From the NCBI GenBank assembly GCA_036936605.1, contig JAUPFV010000001.1, positions 33,737,900 to 33,801,899 on the forward strand: DNA of 64,000 nt. Direction: 5' to 3'. The DNA is from Limnanthes douglasii subsp. nivea (Eukaryota; Streptophyta; Magnoliopsida; Brassicales; Limnanthaceae). Made by a program: the position numbers and the translations under genes. The notes below the pieces were generated by a model, which had not been told where the DNA came from, did not search any database, and saw only the letters and a list, made by a program, of their open reading frames with translations. Below, piece after piece: positions 10,531 through 21,855 of the stretch (its first letter is position 1; each line of letters opens with the position of its first letter).

Positions 10531-11809
10531 GTGAAGTGGGAGAAAATCTACATGTATCATACACACTTTCTAAAAAGTGGAGAAATGATTCAAAATTTTA
10601 TCATTATTAGAATCTTACCTCCAGACAAGGTGTTGTCCAAAAAGATAAAGGATAAAGCTAATAAATTTCTAGTTTTAAAAGAGATTCTTTATAAAAAAAT
10701 CTTTAAGCAGGACTTTGCTGCGTTGCCTCATATCCAATGAATCTCAAAGTGTTTTTTCAGAACTACATGATGAAAAAGAGTCAGCACATTATGGCTACAA
10801 AGTCTTGGCTAGAAGAGTATTATTATCAAGATATTATTGGCCTACCATTATGGAATATGCTAAAGATTTGGTGAAGAAATGTGACCCTTGTCAAAGGTAC
10901 AGTACGTGATCTATGTACCAGCAGTTCCCATGAAGTCTGTGTCCGAACCAATACCATTTGATAGATGGGGACTTGATTTAGTCGGACCTCTTCTGATGGC
11001 TTCTAGGGGTTGTTGTACCATAATTGTGGCAATATATTATTTCTTCAAGTGGGTAAAAGCTGCTCATTTATCTCGAACAACATCTAAAGTGGTGATAAAG
11101 TTTATCATATCCAACATATGTTTCCGATTTGGTATTCTCAAGCGCATCACTACAGAAAATGGTCCTGAGTTTGACAACAAATAAATAGACGCGTTTTGTG
11201 CATCAAGAAGTATCCAACATTATCTTTCTTCTCCTTTTCATCCTCAAGCCAATGGACAAGTTAAAGTGGAAAATTGAAAAAAATTAGCAGGTTTGAAAAA
11301 GAACATAGAGGGAACATCTAGGAAATGACCAAGTTACTTACAAGAAGTATTATGGGCATACCCGACCACTCCTCACACAACAACTCAAGAGTCCTTATTC
11401 TCTCTAGTTTATAGGATGGATGCGATTACACCTATAGAAGCTACTCTTCCCTCTTTCATAGTTCAAAATTATTCTAAAGAGAATAATGAGATGGTCGTGA
11501 GGGCTCAATTGGACTTAATTGAAGAAAAAAGAGTGAAAGCTCATCTAAGAACTTGCATTATCAATGCTTGATGAGGATCAGGTTTGCATCTAAAGTAAGA
11601 AGAAGATATTTCCAAGTTTAGGATAAAGTATAAAGAAAATTATTTTTACACACTAAGGAGAAAAGATTCGAAAATCTAGCTCCAAACTGGGAAGGACCAT
11701 ACATCGTATATGAAAGAGTCAAGCAAGGAACGTACAAGCTTCTAGACAAGAAATGAAACATTTTGAAGCACCCTTGGAATGTTGAACATCTCAGGTTATA
11801 CTTAGATTA
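10531..11809 (+). pseudogene. Tat-1 integrase remnant
   Basis: The zinc-binding part is seen at 10750-10910 (HDEKESAHYGYKVLARR and CDPCQR). The catalytic core follows: FDRWGLDLVGPL carries the first Asp. The usual TDNG reads TENG, so the second acidic residue is changed. HPQANGQVKVEN near 11235 appears to have Lys where the third Glu is expected. The protein ends HPWNVEHLRLYLD, the usual terminus of Tat integrase. Internal stops are present. Confidence 0.8.
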
Positions 11810-11987
11810 AATTCATCTTGTAAATATTCATTTTTCTTTACTTTAATGTAAATAATTTGGGGAATACTCTTTCCTACCCTGGTGGCATGGGGACGTTTTA
11901 ATGAGGCGTCTAAATATCAATCAGTATATCATCATTTGTCTTTGTGAAAAAAGAATTGTGTCTTGATTAAGATCAAATTGATCAAAG

Positions 11988-12350
11988 ACTTATTAAACAT
12001 TTATTGACTTCAAATGGATTAACTTTGAATGGATCAGATGGATTAAATACCTATTAAACATTTATTTCCTTTAAATGGATTACCTTTGAATGACTCAGAT
12101 GGATTAAATACTTATTAAACATTTATTACTTTCAAATGGATTACCTTTGAATGGCTCGGATAAAATAAAGACTTATTAAATATTTATTGCCTTTAAATGG
12201 ATTATCTTTGAATGGCTGAGATAGATTAAAGACTTATTAAACATTTATTTTCTTAAAATGGGTTACTTTTGAGTGAATCAGATGGTTTAAAGATTTGATT
12301 ATATATGTATTGACTTTAAATGAAATACTTTTGAATGGCTTAGTTGAAGT
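11988..12350 (+). repeat. 61-bp tandem repeat downstream of Tat-1 integrase
   Basis: About six imperfect copies of a 61-bp unit containing ACTTATTAAACATTTATT and AAATGGATTACCTTTGAATG. The last copies are more diverged. It lies between the integrase stop and the antisense ORF, the hypervariable 3' region in which Tat elements are known to carry tandem arrays. Confidence 0.8.
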
Positions 12351-12559
12351 TGATTTATTTCTTAATTTTGTCATACTTAATTAAGATCGGATATTAATGA
12401 AAGCAAAAAATGTAGAAAAATATGAAGTGGATAAATTTAAGTTATAATAAAAATATGATACACATAACAAAATGCCTTGCATACTCCTAGAACTTTGGTT
12501 CAAAACAAAAACACAATAAAAATGGTAAACCTTAAGGCTCGTTCCCTTCGATTTTCTTA

Positions 12560-15294
12560 TTAACCTTTCCTTATTCTTCTTTGTCTTTTTTTTTATTTTC
12601 GATCATCATCTGAATCTTCTTCAGTATCATCACCAAATTTTGACTCATCCGAAGACACATCTAATTTATCACTCTAAGCCATAGTGTGAAAAGGGATTTC
12701 CTCATATGGCACATACCTTCACAACTACCAAGAGACCGTTTGGGAAAGTTTTCATGGAACAGTAGTACCAGATCCGACTTGGTGGACTTTTTTCTCGCCA
12801 TATACTTCAATACACCATCTCCATATACATTTACCGCATCAACTATTTCCTTTGCATTGTTTTTTTTACGGTTGGTGACTTCATCTTCTTCCTTCTTTAG
12901 AAGATCTTCCGCCTTTTTTTCCTTTGGATAAGTTTTGTAAGCTAACTTTATCCCTAGATTGATGTTCCTTCAAAGATGAAAACTCTTTTTACAAATCCTC
13001 AAACTTGAGTTGCAATTGATCATAATCGGATTTGGATTGAACCAACTCATCTTTAAGGGTCTTCAACTCCTTGTTCAGATTTTCTACCTTGTCTTTCTCC
13101 TCTCCGATGGTGTTCTGCAAATTTGGTTTTCACTACGAAAGATGGTGATATCCTTGACTTGATATCTAGCATGCCTCTCCAAGTCAACTATTGGCCTTAT
13201 GTAGCCTAAAACTGCATATCACAATTCATCATTCTCCTTTGATACTTCGAAGGAATCCCCATCGTATGTCACAACGTTGGCAATGTTAGTAGTCTGAGGG
13301 AAAAATTTATCAAAGTCTTCAAAATTAAATTTTTCCAAATTTCTTATGTTATCTAGCTGATCGACACCTCCGAAAGAAGGTCTATCAGCAGCAGGGACTA
13401 CAGAGGATCAGCATACTCTTTTGCTTGATGATGAATATCAGTCGTAGTAATGGTAAGAGGAACTTCAGATCGGAGTATGATCTCCGAACAATAATAGTTT
13501 TTCTCTTCTTTTCCTCCCTCTTCTCATTTCTATATATAGTACTTTTATGCCCTTTTGTTTTCTTAACCATCATAGATTTTGAGGGGTATTTAATATCCTC
13601 CACGGTAACTGCTACAACTTTCAATAGAGTTGCATGTATTTCATCCAGAGGTCTCGTGCTTACCGACTTGGGAATGACTTCATATGGTGCATCCTCATTT
13701 TCCTCATTCTTCTTCTTCTTCTTCTTCTTTTGTTTCTTGATCTTATCAAGATGACTGGGGCCCTATTGCTAGCAGGAAAATCTTGCCACTATCATCCTTA
13801 GTCCTCTTAAGAATGTCAGAAGAATGGGGAGGGATACTAAATTATTCCCATGAGATCCCACATATTGGATTTGTCCTCCATAGGTGAGCTCTCACCATAT
13901 TTCACGTAGTAAAACAGCTATGAAATTCATTCGACCATTTTTTGGTTGCCTATTGATGCAGTTTGGTGAAAGTAACTTTCCCATCTTCGAGGTGTTGTGA
14001 AAATAGCTTTGAAAATACTGTAAAATATAAATCCGATGTGAGAACCGATATCCAAACATAACAAAAGAAATCTTTTAGAAAGAGAGATACTTACATGAAG
14101 ACTTCCAGTATCTTGTAAACATGCTCAGATTTCCTATAGAAGTGATTTTTTCTTCCATTATCCCAAGCACCACTAATGAAGATAAATTGGGTTTTCCAAA
14201 GTTTATCAGCTTCCAGTAAGTCATTGAATACTTTATAGTCATTACCAATGTTAAACTAGTAAAAAGAAATGTTACTATTTCGTCACATACCAGCCACGGT
14301 GACAAATTTCTCCATATGCATCAAAATATTTGATAGCTTTGAAGCTAAAATACTGGCCAAAAGTGTAAACCAAACGTTGGGGACTAGCTGACTTGGGTAT
14401 AATTTTACTAAGTAAAAATATCTCACGATTTCCGAGTCCGGAGGAATTCTGAGACCCCAATTAAGCACTTCCGGGTACACCACAAGCTCCCCTGCTTTTC
14501 AGCCCATCAAAGTCTCTTTAGGGATTGGAATCCTGACTTTGATTGATTCAGGAAACCCCAACTTGTTCTGAAGTTTACCCATATTGGATGTGTACGTGTA
14601 TACGTAAGATATTCTTTGTAAAGCAAGCAAGTATTTGACGCTGACCTTAGTGAAATTGGGCCCGACTCGCCCTACCAGACGTTTTGGAAGTGGTTTAGAT
14701 TCTATTGGAGAGGGTTTCTTTCTTTTTTCTTGAGTCTCTCTTTGAGTTTCCCAGTGCAATCTGATGTCTGCAATGGCGTATATTCACCACTATAATCCAT
14801 TTTCTCTTCCACCAACTGTGGCCCCAATAGTGGAAGTTGTTGGAAGAGTAGTAGTGGTATCCCTCATAGTTATTTTTTGCTGAGATAAATGGCTGGTATC
14901 AGTGGAAACCCATGATGATTTCTCCGTTTAGTTATATAATGTGGAAGGCTTGATTTTAGCCTTAAAAAGTCTAGTAAGCCTAAAATGAGTATTTTCTCCA
15001 ATGTCCAACCCATAGAAATGAAGGTGGATTACGTTTTACGGTTCCTAAAGATTTTTAATGAAAGAGTCTCAACTGATTGAGCAGATTGGTTAGGGATTAC
15101 ATGAGATTGTGCAAGAGGACTGATTTTCGAAACAAAGGGTTGTTCACCAAATAAAGAACTTTTATCTCGTTCTGGATTTGAATCACCGAAAAAGCGGGTA
15201 ATCCGACAAGAATTGTGGCTTTTCTTTTCTCTTCCTCCAACTCAGAGAAGTTGAGCCAACCTCCTCTAATTAGTGCAGTCCTCGTTGTAAACAT
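12560..15294 (-). pseudogene. Tat-1 antisense extra ORF, broken
   Basis: Antisense to gag-pol, between integrase and 3' LTR. The clearest section (about 14283-14759) reads RVGPNFTKVSVKYLLALQ and later YPEVLNWGLRIPPDSEIV and LYPSQLVPNVW. This matches the pattern of the plant family described as putative gypsy-type transposon protein (PF04195 by recollection). Further along (about 12560-13700) the strand encodes acidic, Glu/Lys-rich coiled-coil-like peptides with a poly-Glu run (GAAGAAGAA near 13710). The candidate start is at 15294, followed by frameshifts and stops. The protein's role in the element is unknown. Confidence 0.65.
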
Positions 15295-15409
15295 ACAAGA
15301 AAAAAGAAGAACGAAAAAAGAATCTGGGTAAAAGTTGGAGTTTTATCTCTAAAGAATTATGAAAATTAGTTTGTTTCTCACTCCAAATATAGAAACAGTA
15401 GAAGTTGAT

Positions 15410-15418
15410 TTTATATAT
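15410..15418 (-). promoter_or_regulatory. TATA box of the Tat-1 antisense ORF
   Basis: TATATAAAA on the minus strand, about 120 bp before the candidate ATG at 15294. The equivalent boxes of Tat-2 (36611) and Tat-3 (63773) lie at similar distances, which strengthens the call. Confidence 0.5.
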
Positions 15419-15690
15419 GAATAGAGAAAACGCACTTGAGTGTTTTACCAGGGAAGGGAAACTAACGGTAATAATTAGGAAGGACTAGTAAAAGTAGCCG
15501 TTTATTTTATTTTTTAGTAATAGATAACATTTCCAAGAAAGAAACCTGGTTTCCCCAATGACTACTTGACGCGTACCATGGGAAACCAACCGTTTAAAGT
15601 TGTGATCTTTCAAGAGAAAATTATTTAATAACCCACTTCGAAAGCAATTCAGATATCCTTTACAATATTAGATCTCCCAAAATACTTCGG

Positions 15691-15710
15691 AAAAAGATAA
15701 AGGGGCTAAA
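15691..15710 (+). promoter_or_regulatory. Tat-1 polypurine tract
   Basis: AAAAAGATAAAGGGGCTAAA immediately before the TG of the 3' LTR. It would be the RNase H-resistant primer for plus-strand synthesis. Confidence 0.75.
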
Positions 15711-16094
15711 TGATAGGATCAAATGTTTCTAGATGTCCATTATGGGGAAGTGGTTTTGATTTTATCTAGAGGGGTAATTCGAACCCGATAGCCAAAACTT
15801 GATGAATAAGCAGTAAGCTAAGTAAGCTTGATGACGCAACTATGTGCGTAATACATCGAATATGGGTTTGGGGGATCATAAGCTTGACCCGAATAAAAGA
15901 TCCGACCCGGATGACCCATGGATCTAAAAAAGTATAAATAACTCAACCAACATCATTAATGAGGTTGGAATTTTTCCAAAACAAAAAATACAAGTAAACA
16001 CCTCATTTCTCTCACTATTCTATACTAAAAACTTAATACAAAATAACCTATAGATCTTCCATATTTACCTATAAATCAGATTGCATCGTCACCA
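15711..16094 (+). repeat. Tat-1 3' LTR
   Basis: 384 bp, TGATAGGATC to TCACCA. It carries a TATA box (AGTATAAATAAC near 15937) and aligns with the two halves of the 5' LTR. It is followed by ATAAC, the copy of the target duplication. Confidence 0.85.
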
Positions 16095-16105
16095 ATAACT
16101 ATCAA

Positions 16106-16451
16106 GGATTTGAACGGTAAATCGTCCATGTATTATTGAATTTAGAGACAGATAGACCATGGACTTTCAAAAGTCTAGTGGTCGTCATTGGACTATCCGT
16201 CTTCGATAAAGTTAGTCTCACGCATGCTTATTAAGGGGACTAAGTTTATCAAAAATAAAAAATAAAATGACTAACTTTATCGAAAAGGACTAGTTGATGG
16301 ACTATCTGTCACAAAAACTGATAGTTAACACATGAAGGGGAAAAAACTTTATCCAGACTGGATAGTCGATGGACTACCAGTAGATTTTTGAAAGACCAGA
16401 GACTATCTGTCACTAAATTTGATAGTCCATAGACGAACTACTGTTCAAAGC
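16106..16451. mobile_element. MITE, same family as 34529-34955
   Basis: 346 bp, ends GGATTTGAACGG and the complement of GCTTTGAACAGTAG. The flanks share ACTATCAA (16098-16105 and 16452-16459), extendable to 9 bp with one mismatch, as for Mutator-like insertions. The body holds several short inverted segments on GATAGTC/GACTATC and AAAGTTAGTC. It inserted directly beside the Tat-1 target duplication. No coding. Confidence 0.65.
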
Positions 16452-16459
16452 ACTATCAA

Positions 16460-17344
16460 TCAATTTCCATTAAAACTCATTGCCAAGCATCTCTGCTCTA
16501 TCTCCGGATTCTGTCAAATGTCAAAACGTTCGACAGCCGGTACGTCAATCATAGTCACGACAATCAATTTATGAGTTCTTAATAACGGTTTTACCCTAAC
16601 GTTCATGGCCACCATAATGCTTCTAACAAACATTTCGTTCTTTACATAGAGTCGTTCGAGAAACTCGTCATATGGAAGGATGATAACATGGCCGAAGAAG
16701 TACAATATATGATGTAGACTCTTACTTTCTTTCATTTTTTTCTGTTGAAGGAACCCGCAACCGCTACTGAACGAGTGTGCACGGGGTAAACCCTCGATCT
16801 GACGCAATAGTCTGCAAACCAACGCCAAAAGGCAAACCACGCAAAGTGATAGGCTCCGCCAAAAAGACGTTTGTAAAATGATTCCAACTCATAACCTTTA
16901 GTCACAAGTATGCCTTACTCCACCAACCGACTACCACTTTCGGGACCACTTTCTTCTATTTATTTACCCTACCTATGTACGGAGTTGTATGAAATACAAT
17001 GAGTTGGGTTTTTTTTTATTATCAATGTTTGCTATTTTACTATTATTTTAGTCTATCGTGGATTAGGATTCTACCAAATTTATTGTTTGAATATTTCTCT
17101 TTAGTAGTTTTGATAAAAGGAATGGTATAGACTCTAAATAGAGTCTTTATTTTTTATAAGAAACTAGGCATTCTCCTTTTTATTCATTTGAGTTATTAAA
17201 TGAGATTAAAGGTAGAAAGAAAAGAGGTGTCCGGCTCATAATTGACGGTGAAAGTATGTTCATTTTGGTATTGAACATCAATATAACCAGTTCTGGTGAC
17301 ACAGGAGCAGTGAAGACAAAGAGGTCACGAATTAGGTTGCTTTT
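16460..17344. other. no identified gene; one unassigned minus-strand ORF
   Basis: A 108-codon frame on the minus strand (16514-16840) begins MVCLLALVCRLLRQIEGLPR and ends IVVTMIDVPAVERFDI. I do not recognise it and see no splice or promoter support. The rest is AT-rich, non-coding sequence. Confidence 0.3.
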
Positions 17345-17700
17345 AATGGGTTAAAATAACAGAATATCGCAAATTTACGCCCTTTGTTTTTTTTTTTTCT
17401 AAATATTTTAAAAAATATTAAAAGTAATAATTATTTTAAAAAATAGTAATTATTTTAAAAAATTAAGAGAAAAAAATATCAAATTTGAATGATAAAAATA
17501 GAATTAAATTTGAATGACTATTTGTACAACACTTCCCAAATTGACACGCAACTGCATTTGAGAAGAGACAACATGTCATATATTAAATTTATAGATTTTG
17601 TCAAATCTAGGGACACGATCATTTTGAAACATATGACTTAAATGAAAGAAAACGTGATAGTCGGGTGATTATTCCCTGATTTAAGTCTGTTTGTAAAGAC
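17345..17700. repeat. repeat R1, inverted copy
   Basis: Reverse-complement relative of 3975-4310, with ATATCGCAAATTTACG at 17364 in place of the full palindrome and GCAACTGCATTTGAGAAG near 17555. It forms the left edge of block A and recurs in block C. Confidence 0.55.
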
Positions 17701-17949
17701 GCGTGTGTTGTAAATGAATCCTTGCCAAAATAATGTGTCATGGACTATCAATAGAGAATAGGTTTTGGTCGATCAAACAAAAGACGAGATTATTTTCCCA
17801 ACAAATAACTAAAGAAATAGTGGTAGAGGACATGTTCAGTGCTGCAGGCCACATCATAGAAGCTTGTTGCTCGTGTTTATGTGTAGCTTCCATTCCAGTT
17901 CAATATCTCGGCCGCACATTGGAGAATATGATTATTTCCTTTACTTGTG

Positions 17950-18430
17950 TTTTTTACTACGAGGTCTTATTTTCTATGCACATGTTTTTTTGTGCGAAGT
18001 TCTTTAAAATAGTATATATATATATATAATGGTGTGGATTATTTTGAACAGGGTAATTTTGTCCAACGTTTTAAAGAACTTTTAAAGGTATTACATGTTT
18101 GGGTATTTCGTAGCGAGAGATTTAAGCTGTATGGTTGTATTAAATGTTCATTACCCTCATTAATGAAAGTGGTTGGGTATTTATACCCTTAATTATGGAC
18201 CCATGGGCTTTCGGGTCAAGTTGTGAAACCGGGTCGAGTTTAAAGACCATTAGTTCTTAAGTAGATTAACACCTAGCTTAGTCAAAAGATGTTTAGTGTT
18301 TTAATACTTTTGTCATGTCCTTATAGTTTAACGGGCAATTATTGTCTAAATTACCCTTGTCCGGTTTTCTCAGTGAGTGGTGGTGAATAAATATATATAT
18401 CCAAATTAGTTGACCCCAAAATTAGTTGAC
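17950..18430 (-). repeat. minus-strand Tat LTR (3' LTR of the block A element)
   Basis: On the minus strand it reads CTAGGTGTTAATC, GACCCGAAAGCCCATGGGT, a TATA box (GGTATAAATACCC) and TTTCATTAATGAGGG. The order matches the LTR-like piece at 7440-7700 and resembles the Tat-1 LTR. It lies downstream of integrase on the minus strand, as a 3' LTR should. Exact ends are obscured by (TA)n runs. Confidence 0.6.
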
Positions 18431-18649
18431 CCCGAATGATTAACGTTTGCATGTGGTTATAAATATCAGCTCTGAACTGGTGTGCTGAAGAACTAGAAAT
18501 GATCATTTGTTTTCTGAGCATAAAATAAGAGACCGACAAGAGAGAACATAGGTCGTTCACACTTTGAGTTAATATTATTGAAATAACTTAACATCGTCAA
18601 ACTTCAATTTAATATATTTTATTTTTTTTAATAAAAGTTATAGCAGGGT

Positions 18650-20690
18650 ATTTGACATTCGGCCGATGCCAAACAATATTTTATCATGTTGGCGAATATT
18701 TGCATGAATTATTTTCTACTCATGAGTGCCTCGTAATGGTGGATCTTTAATATTTTTTTACTTTTTTGTCCTCAATCAAATTGAGCTCGATCATTCTTCA
18801 TTCTTTATTCCCCTCTTGAGAATAATTAAAAGTCCTAAAGGATGGTAATGTTGTTTTATTAGGACAACCGCATCCATGTTGTATACCACGACAAAAATAG
18901 TTTTTCATATAGGCCCATAACAGTTCTTGAAGAAAGTTTGACCACTTACTTGAAACCCGTACCATACTATTTTAAAACCTTCTAAGATATTTTTCTTAGC
19001 CACCTCCACCTAACCATTTTACTAAGGATGGAAAGGGTTTGAAAAATATTGCTTTATGCCTCTGGTTCAACAAAAAATTCTCAGTGTTTTGTAATTAAAA
19101 ACCGTTATTTGTGGTAGTCGACCGCGGTAAGACAAACTTATGGCAGATTTTGGTGAATATGAAGATGATTATATTTTTTACAGGTATCATGGAGAGTGGT
19201 TTAGCCTCTATCCAATTTGAAAAATAATTCACAACAACAATGAAGTGTCGACAATCTCCTAAGGCGCTAGATAAAGGTCCGACCAGATCAAGGCACCATC
19301 TATTAACATGCAAAGCTTCAGATATCGATTCTTAATATACAGGCTAACACTGAATTATGTTGGCAAATTGCTAACAATAATCATACGTTTCCACAAACTC
19401 CATTACATAGGCTAATATTATTAGTTAGTAAAATTCTTCTAAGAGAATTCTTCGCGTCAATATTTTAAAACCATAGTGTACTGAGCGCGCTCTACAATAA
19501 AGTTCTTTTAAAACTACAAGATATTCTTTGTGGTCAATGAACTATAACAGAAGAGACTCAAACCTGGTTTGTACAACAATATCCTCAATAAAAGGAACCC
19601 GTTTAGCCTAAACTTTAACTTTTGAAATATTGTTTGATCGCTACGGTATGCTCCATTTGTAAAGAAATCTATAATTTCTTACCTGCAATCGTCAATATCA
19701 TCAATGTATATCTCGAAAGGTTCTTCGGTTCTTGGCTCGTGTTTTATTGGTCGTATGATTCTCTTGAAAAATGACCTAAGGTTTGGTTTCAGATCAGGCT
19801 ACCAAAGCCATAGAATATGCTAGGGAATATTATGTCCTTGAGACTTTCTCATATTGAATGCTTTCAAAGAGTTGTGCTTGACTTTTCAACACCTTAAGGT
19901 ATTTGATCAAATTCTTTTTGTGAGCTTATGCACGTCTGAGATCATGATTTATCAGAACTTATGAGTCACGTATCGGCTCAACCTTCTTCACTCCGCAAAT
20001 ATGCGCAAACTAAAGTCTTGCAATATCAGTTTCGTACTCATCCTCATTGTTCGACCCACAACTTGAGATACTAGGTCCCTCGTTAGTTCAGGCCAACTAT
20101 TTTGTCTTTTAACTCTCACATGATGTTTTAGGTTTATTAGCATGAAACTATGTTAGGAAATAAGCCAAAACCTGAGCTTTGATGAATATCATTGGCTCAT
20201 ATGATATGTTGAAGTCCCCAATGTTTGTGTACAATGTTCCAGAGCGAAAAAAGGTTTGAAACATAATGAGATGTCTTTGAAAGTAAAGTATCATTTTCAT
20301 GCAATGACGATTAAAGCTAGGGCCAATGTTTCTAGCTGAAAGTATAAGTTTTCTATTGATCATAAGATTTTACTCACGTTTTAGATAAGCTTCAAATAAT
20401 TATCTTATTCCTTTAATAAGACCGCATTTGTAACGTAATCAGACACATCTAGATAAATGAATAGTTTTTCAAAGGGGATATCCAGAGATGCAATATTTTT
20501 TATCTTACTAAACATTTCGTCACAATCTTTGGTCAACTCGAAAGTTGCTAGCCTTTCTCATTATTTGAAATAATGGAACATATTTGTTTGAAAAACGGGA
20601 AATAACTGCAGTGGGCCTACTCGTTAAGACCTAACTTATTTTGGGGACCGATGAGGTTTCATGAAATCAAAGGTTTTAGTTTTAAAGGCT
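18650..20690 (-). pseudogene. Tat pol fragment, block A (RT end, two RNase H, INT)
   Basis: Reading on minus from 20690: KPHRSPK connection motif; ELTKDCDEMFSKIKNIAS and LFIYLDVSDYVTNAVLLKE of the RNase H region; QLETLALALIVIA; YFQRHLIMFQ; GDFNISYEP. A second RNase H follows (SNNEDEYETDIARL near 20030), then integrase RWCLDLVGPLSSALGD, NYFSNWIEAKPLS and ICHKFVLPRSTTTNN (19095-19313). A C-terminal FALVYGMDA-like stretch lies near 18900. Stops occur throughout. The RT catalytic part and gag are missing. Confidence 0.8.
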
Positions 20691-20734
20691 AAACTTCCAT
20701 TCATTTATCACTAACAAAATTAGCAAAGAATATT

Positions 20735-20947
20735 TTGGATATGCACAATACTCTCCAACTCACAATAGCATCTGATAACTCATTTCCTCATTTAGTCAAG
20801 CATACCAGAATAAGAGTACAATATCGTGCTGACATATGTATGACAAATGTAGTGATTTCTCGTGTGTACTATTTGTCAGATGTAGCACACATAGATCAAC
20901 AACATTTTTATAAAAATCTGATATTCAACATCAATCTAGACCGTTAG
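20735..20947 (+). CDS. unassigned 70-codon ORF kept in blocks A, B and C
   Basis: Begins MDMHNTLQLTIASDNSF and ends HFYKNLIFNINLDR. The same frame is open at 24200-24412 and 29795-30007 with a handful of amino-acid changes. It is not recognised; no promoter or splice site supports expression. It may be a fragment of a captured gene, because neighbouring frames also read protein-like (LLRYIKKLSCVVRTPLE) after the stop. Confidence 0.25.
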   Translation: MDMHNTLQLTIASDNSFPHLVKHTRIRVQYRADICMTNVVISRVYYLSDVAHIDQQHFYKNLIFNINLDR

Positions 20948-21855
20948 TTACTCCGCTACATTAAAAAGCTTTCATGTGTCGTCAGAACTCCTTTAGAAAT
21001 CATGCTCTACACCTTCAGTGCCGCAAATGAGCATTATGCATTTTTGGTTCAATAGAATTATCCTGCTTTCCTCCGTCATAAATTTCATTTAGGTTCCAGT
21101 GAACATCTTTACACCTAGGTTTCGACTCCAACTTCTACTTACGAAAGATTCAAACAATTTTCACTTTACATATCATGAGTTGTATATTTTCAACCCTATG
21201 CGATTGTTGAGAATATTTTGTTCTTAAGTTATTTTTATCCTACACTTTACATCTTTATATAATTCAAACTCAAAATACCGTTAGACATAATTAATCAATG
21301 AGATGAAGATTAATTCATGTTTTTCGAACAACTATGATAAAAACAATTAGTTTTTAATTTTTTATATCATGAATCGAACTTTGACCAAGTTTATATAAAT
21401 ATCGGTCAACCTCCAAAACCATCAGAAAGAACATTAGAAAGTCATTAATATAGAACATAATACGTAAAAAAATTGAAAAAGGGAACAACAACTAGTTTTT
21501 CCTGGTGAGAGAAACTCATATTTCTCTCTAGGATTTCTTTCAAAATCTATCCACAACCATTGATTTTGAAGCTTAAACTCTCATTTCCACTATTTTGTTT
21601 TCAAATTCTCACTCACAAGTCTTAGGACTTGTTGAAGGGGAAATTTACATCCCATGCTCATACTTTTTTTTCTTGTTTTTCAACAATTAATTTAAGCTCT
21701 CTTCTTTTCTCCAAGTCTCCAATGGTTTTTAAGATTTAGTTTTGTGATTTCTTTCAAAACTGAGGTTGGTGGCAACACTAGATCCTTCATGGCCAAGCTA
21801 AGCGACGTAGGTATCCATCGTGAAAGAAAATCTGATTGGGATCAGTTGCGCTAAA

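Larger units (their letters stand above)
4337..16094 (+). mobile_element. Tat-1: Ty3/gypsy LTR retrotransposon, Tat type, decayed
   Basis: About 11.76 kb bounded by LTRs with related sequence. The target duplication ATAAC is perfect: 4332-4336 and 16095-16099. Internal order on + is primer-binding-like site, gag, aspartic protease, reverse transcriptase, RNase H, a second RNase H, integrase ending WNVEHLRLYLD, a 61-bp tandem repeat, an antisense ORF, polypurine tract, 3' LTR. This order, with an antisense extra ORF and a second RNase H, is characteristic of the plant Tat lineage. All coding parts carry stops and frameshifts. A 930-bp Mutator-like element sits in the 5' LTR, and an LTR-like piece of a related element sits within gag. 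Confidence 0.85.
17450..21855. repeat. composite block A (Tat 3' part, unknown segment, LINE start)
   Basis: This stretch recurs nearly base for base in block C, shifted by about 9.05 kb; the right part (from about 18400) recurs in block B, shifted by 3,464 bp. Contents left to right: R1, a minus-strand Tat LTR, integrase and RNase H fragments on minus (to about 20690), an unassigned segment (20700-21470), then the beginning of a LINE (about 21480-21855). It ends in an (AT)n run joining block B. Confidence 0.85.

Noticed and set aside
17733..18029. 98-codon ORF present in blocks A and C
   Set aside because: It overlaps a Tat LTR on the other strand, ends in a (TA)n run and has no recognisable domain; its conservation is explained by block duplication.
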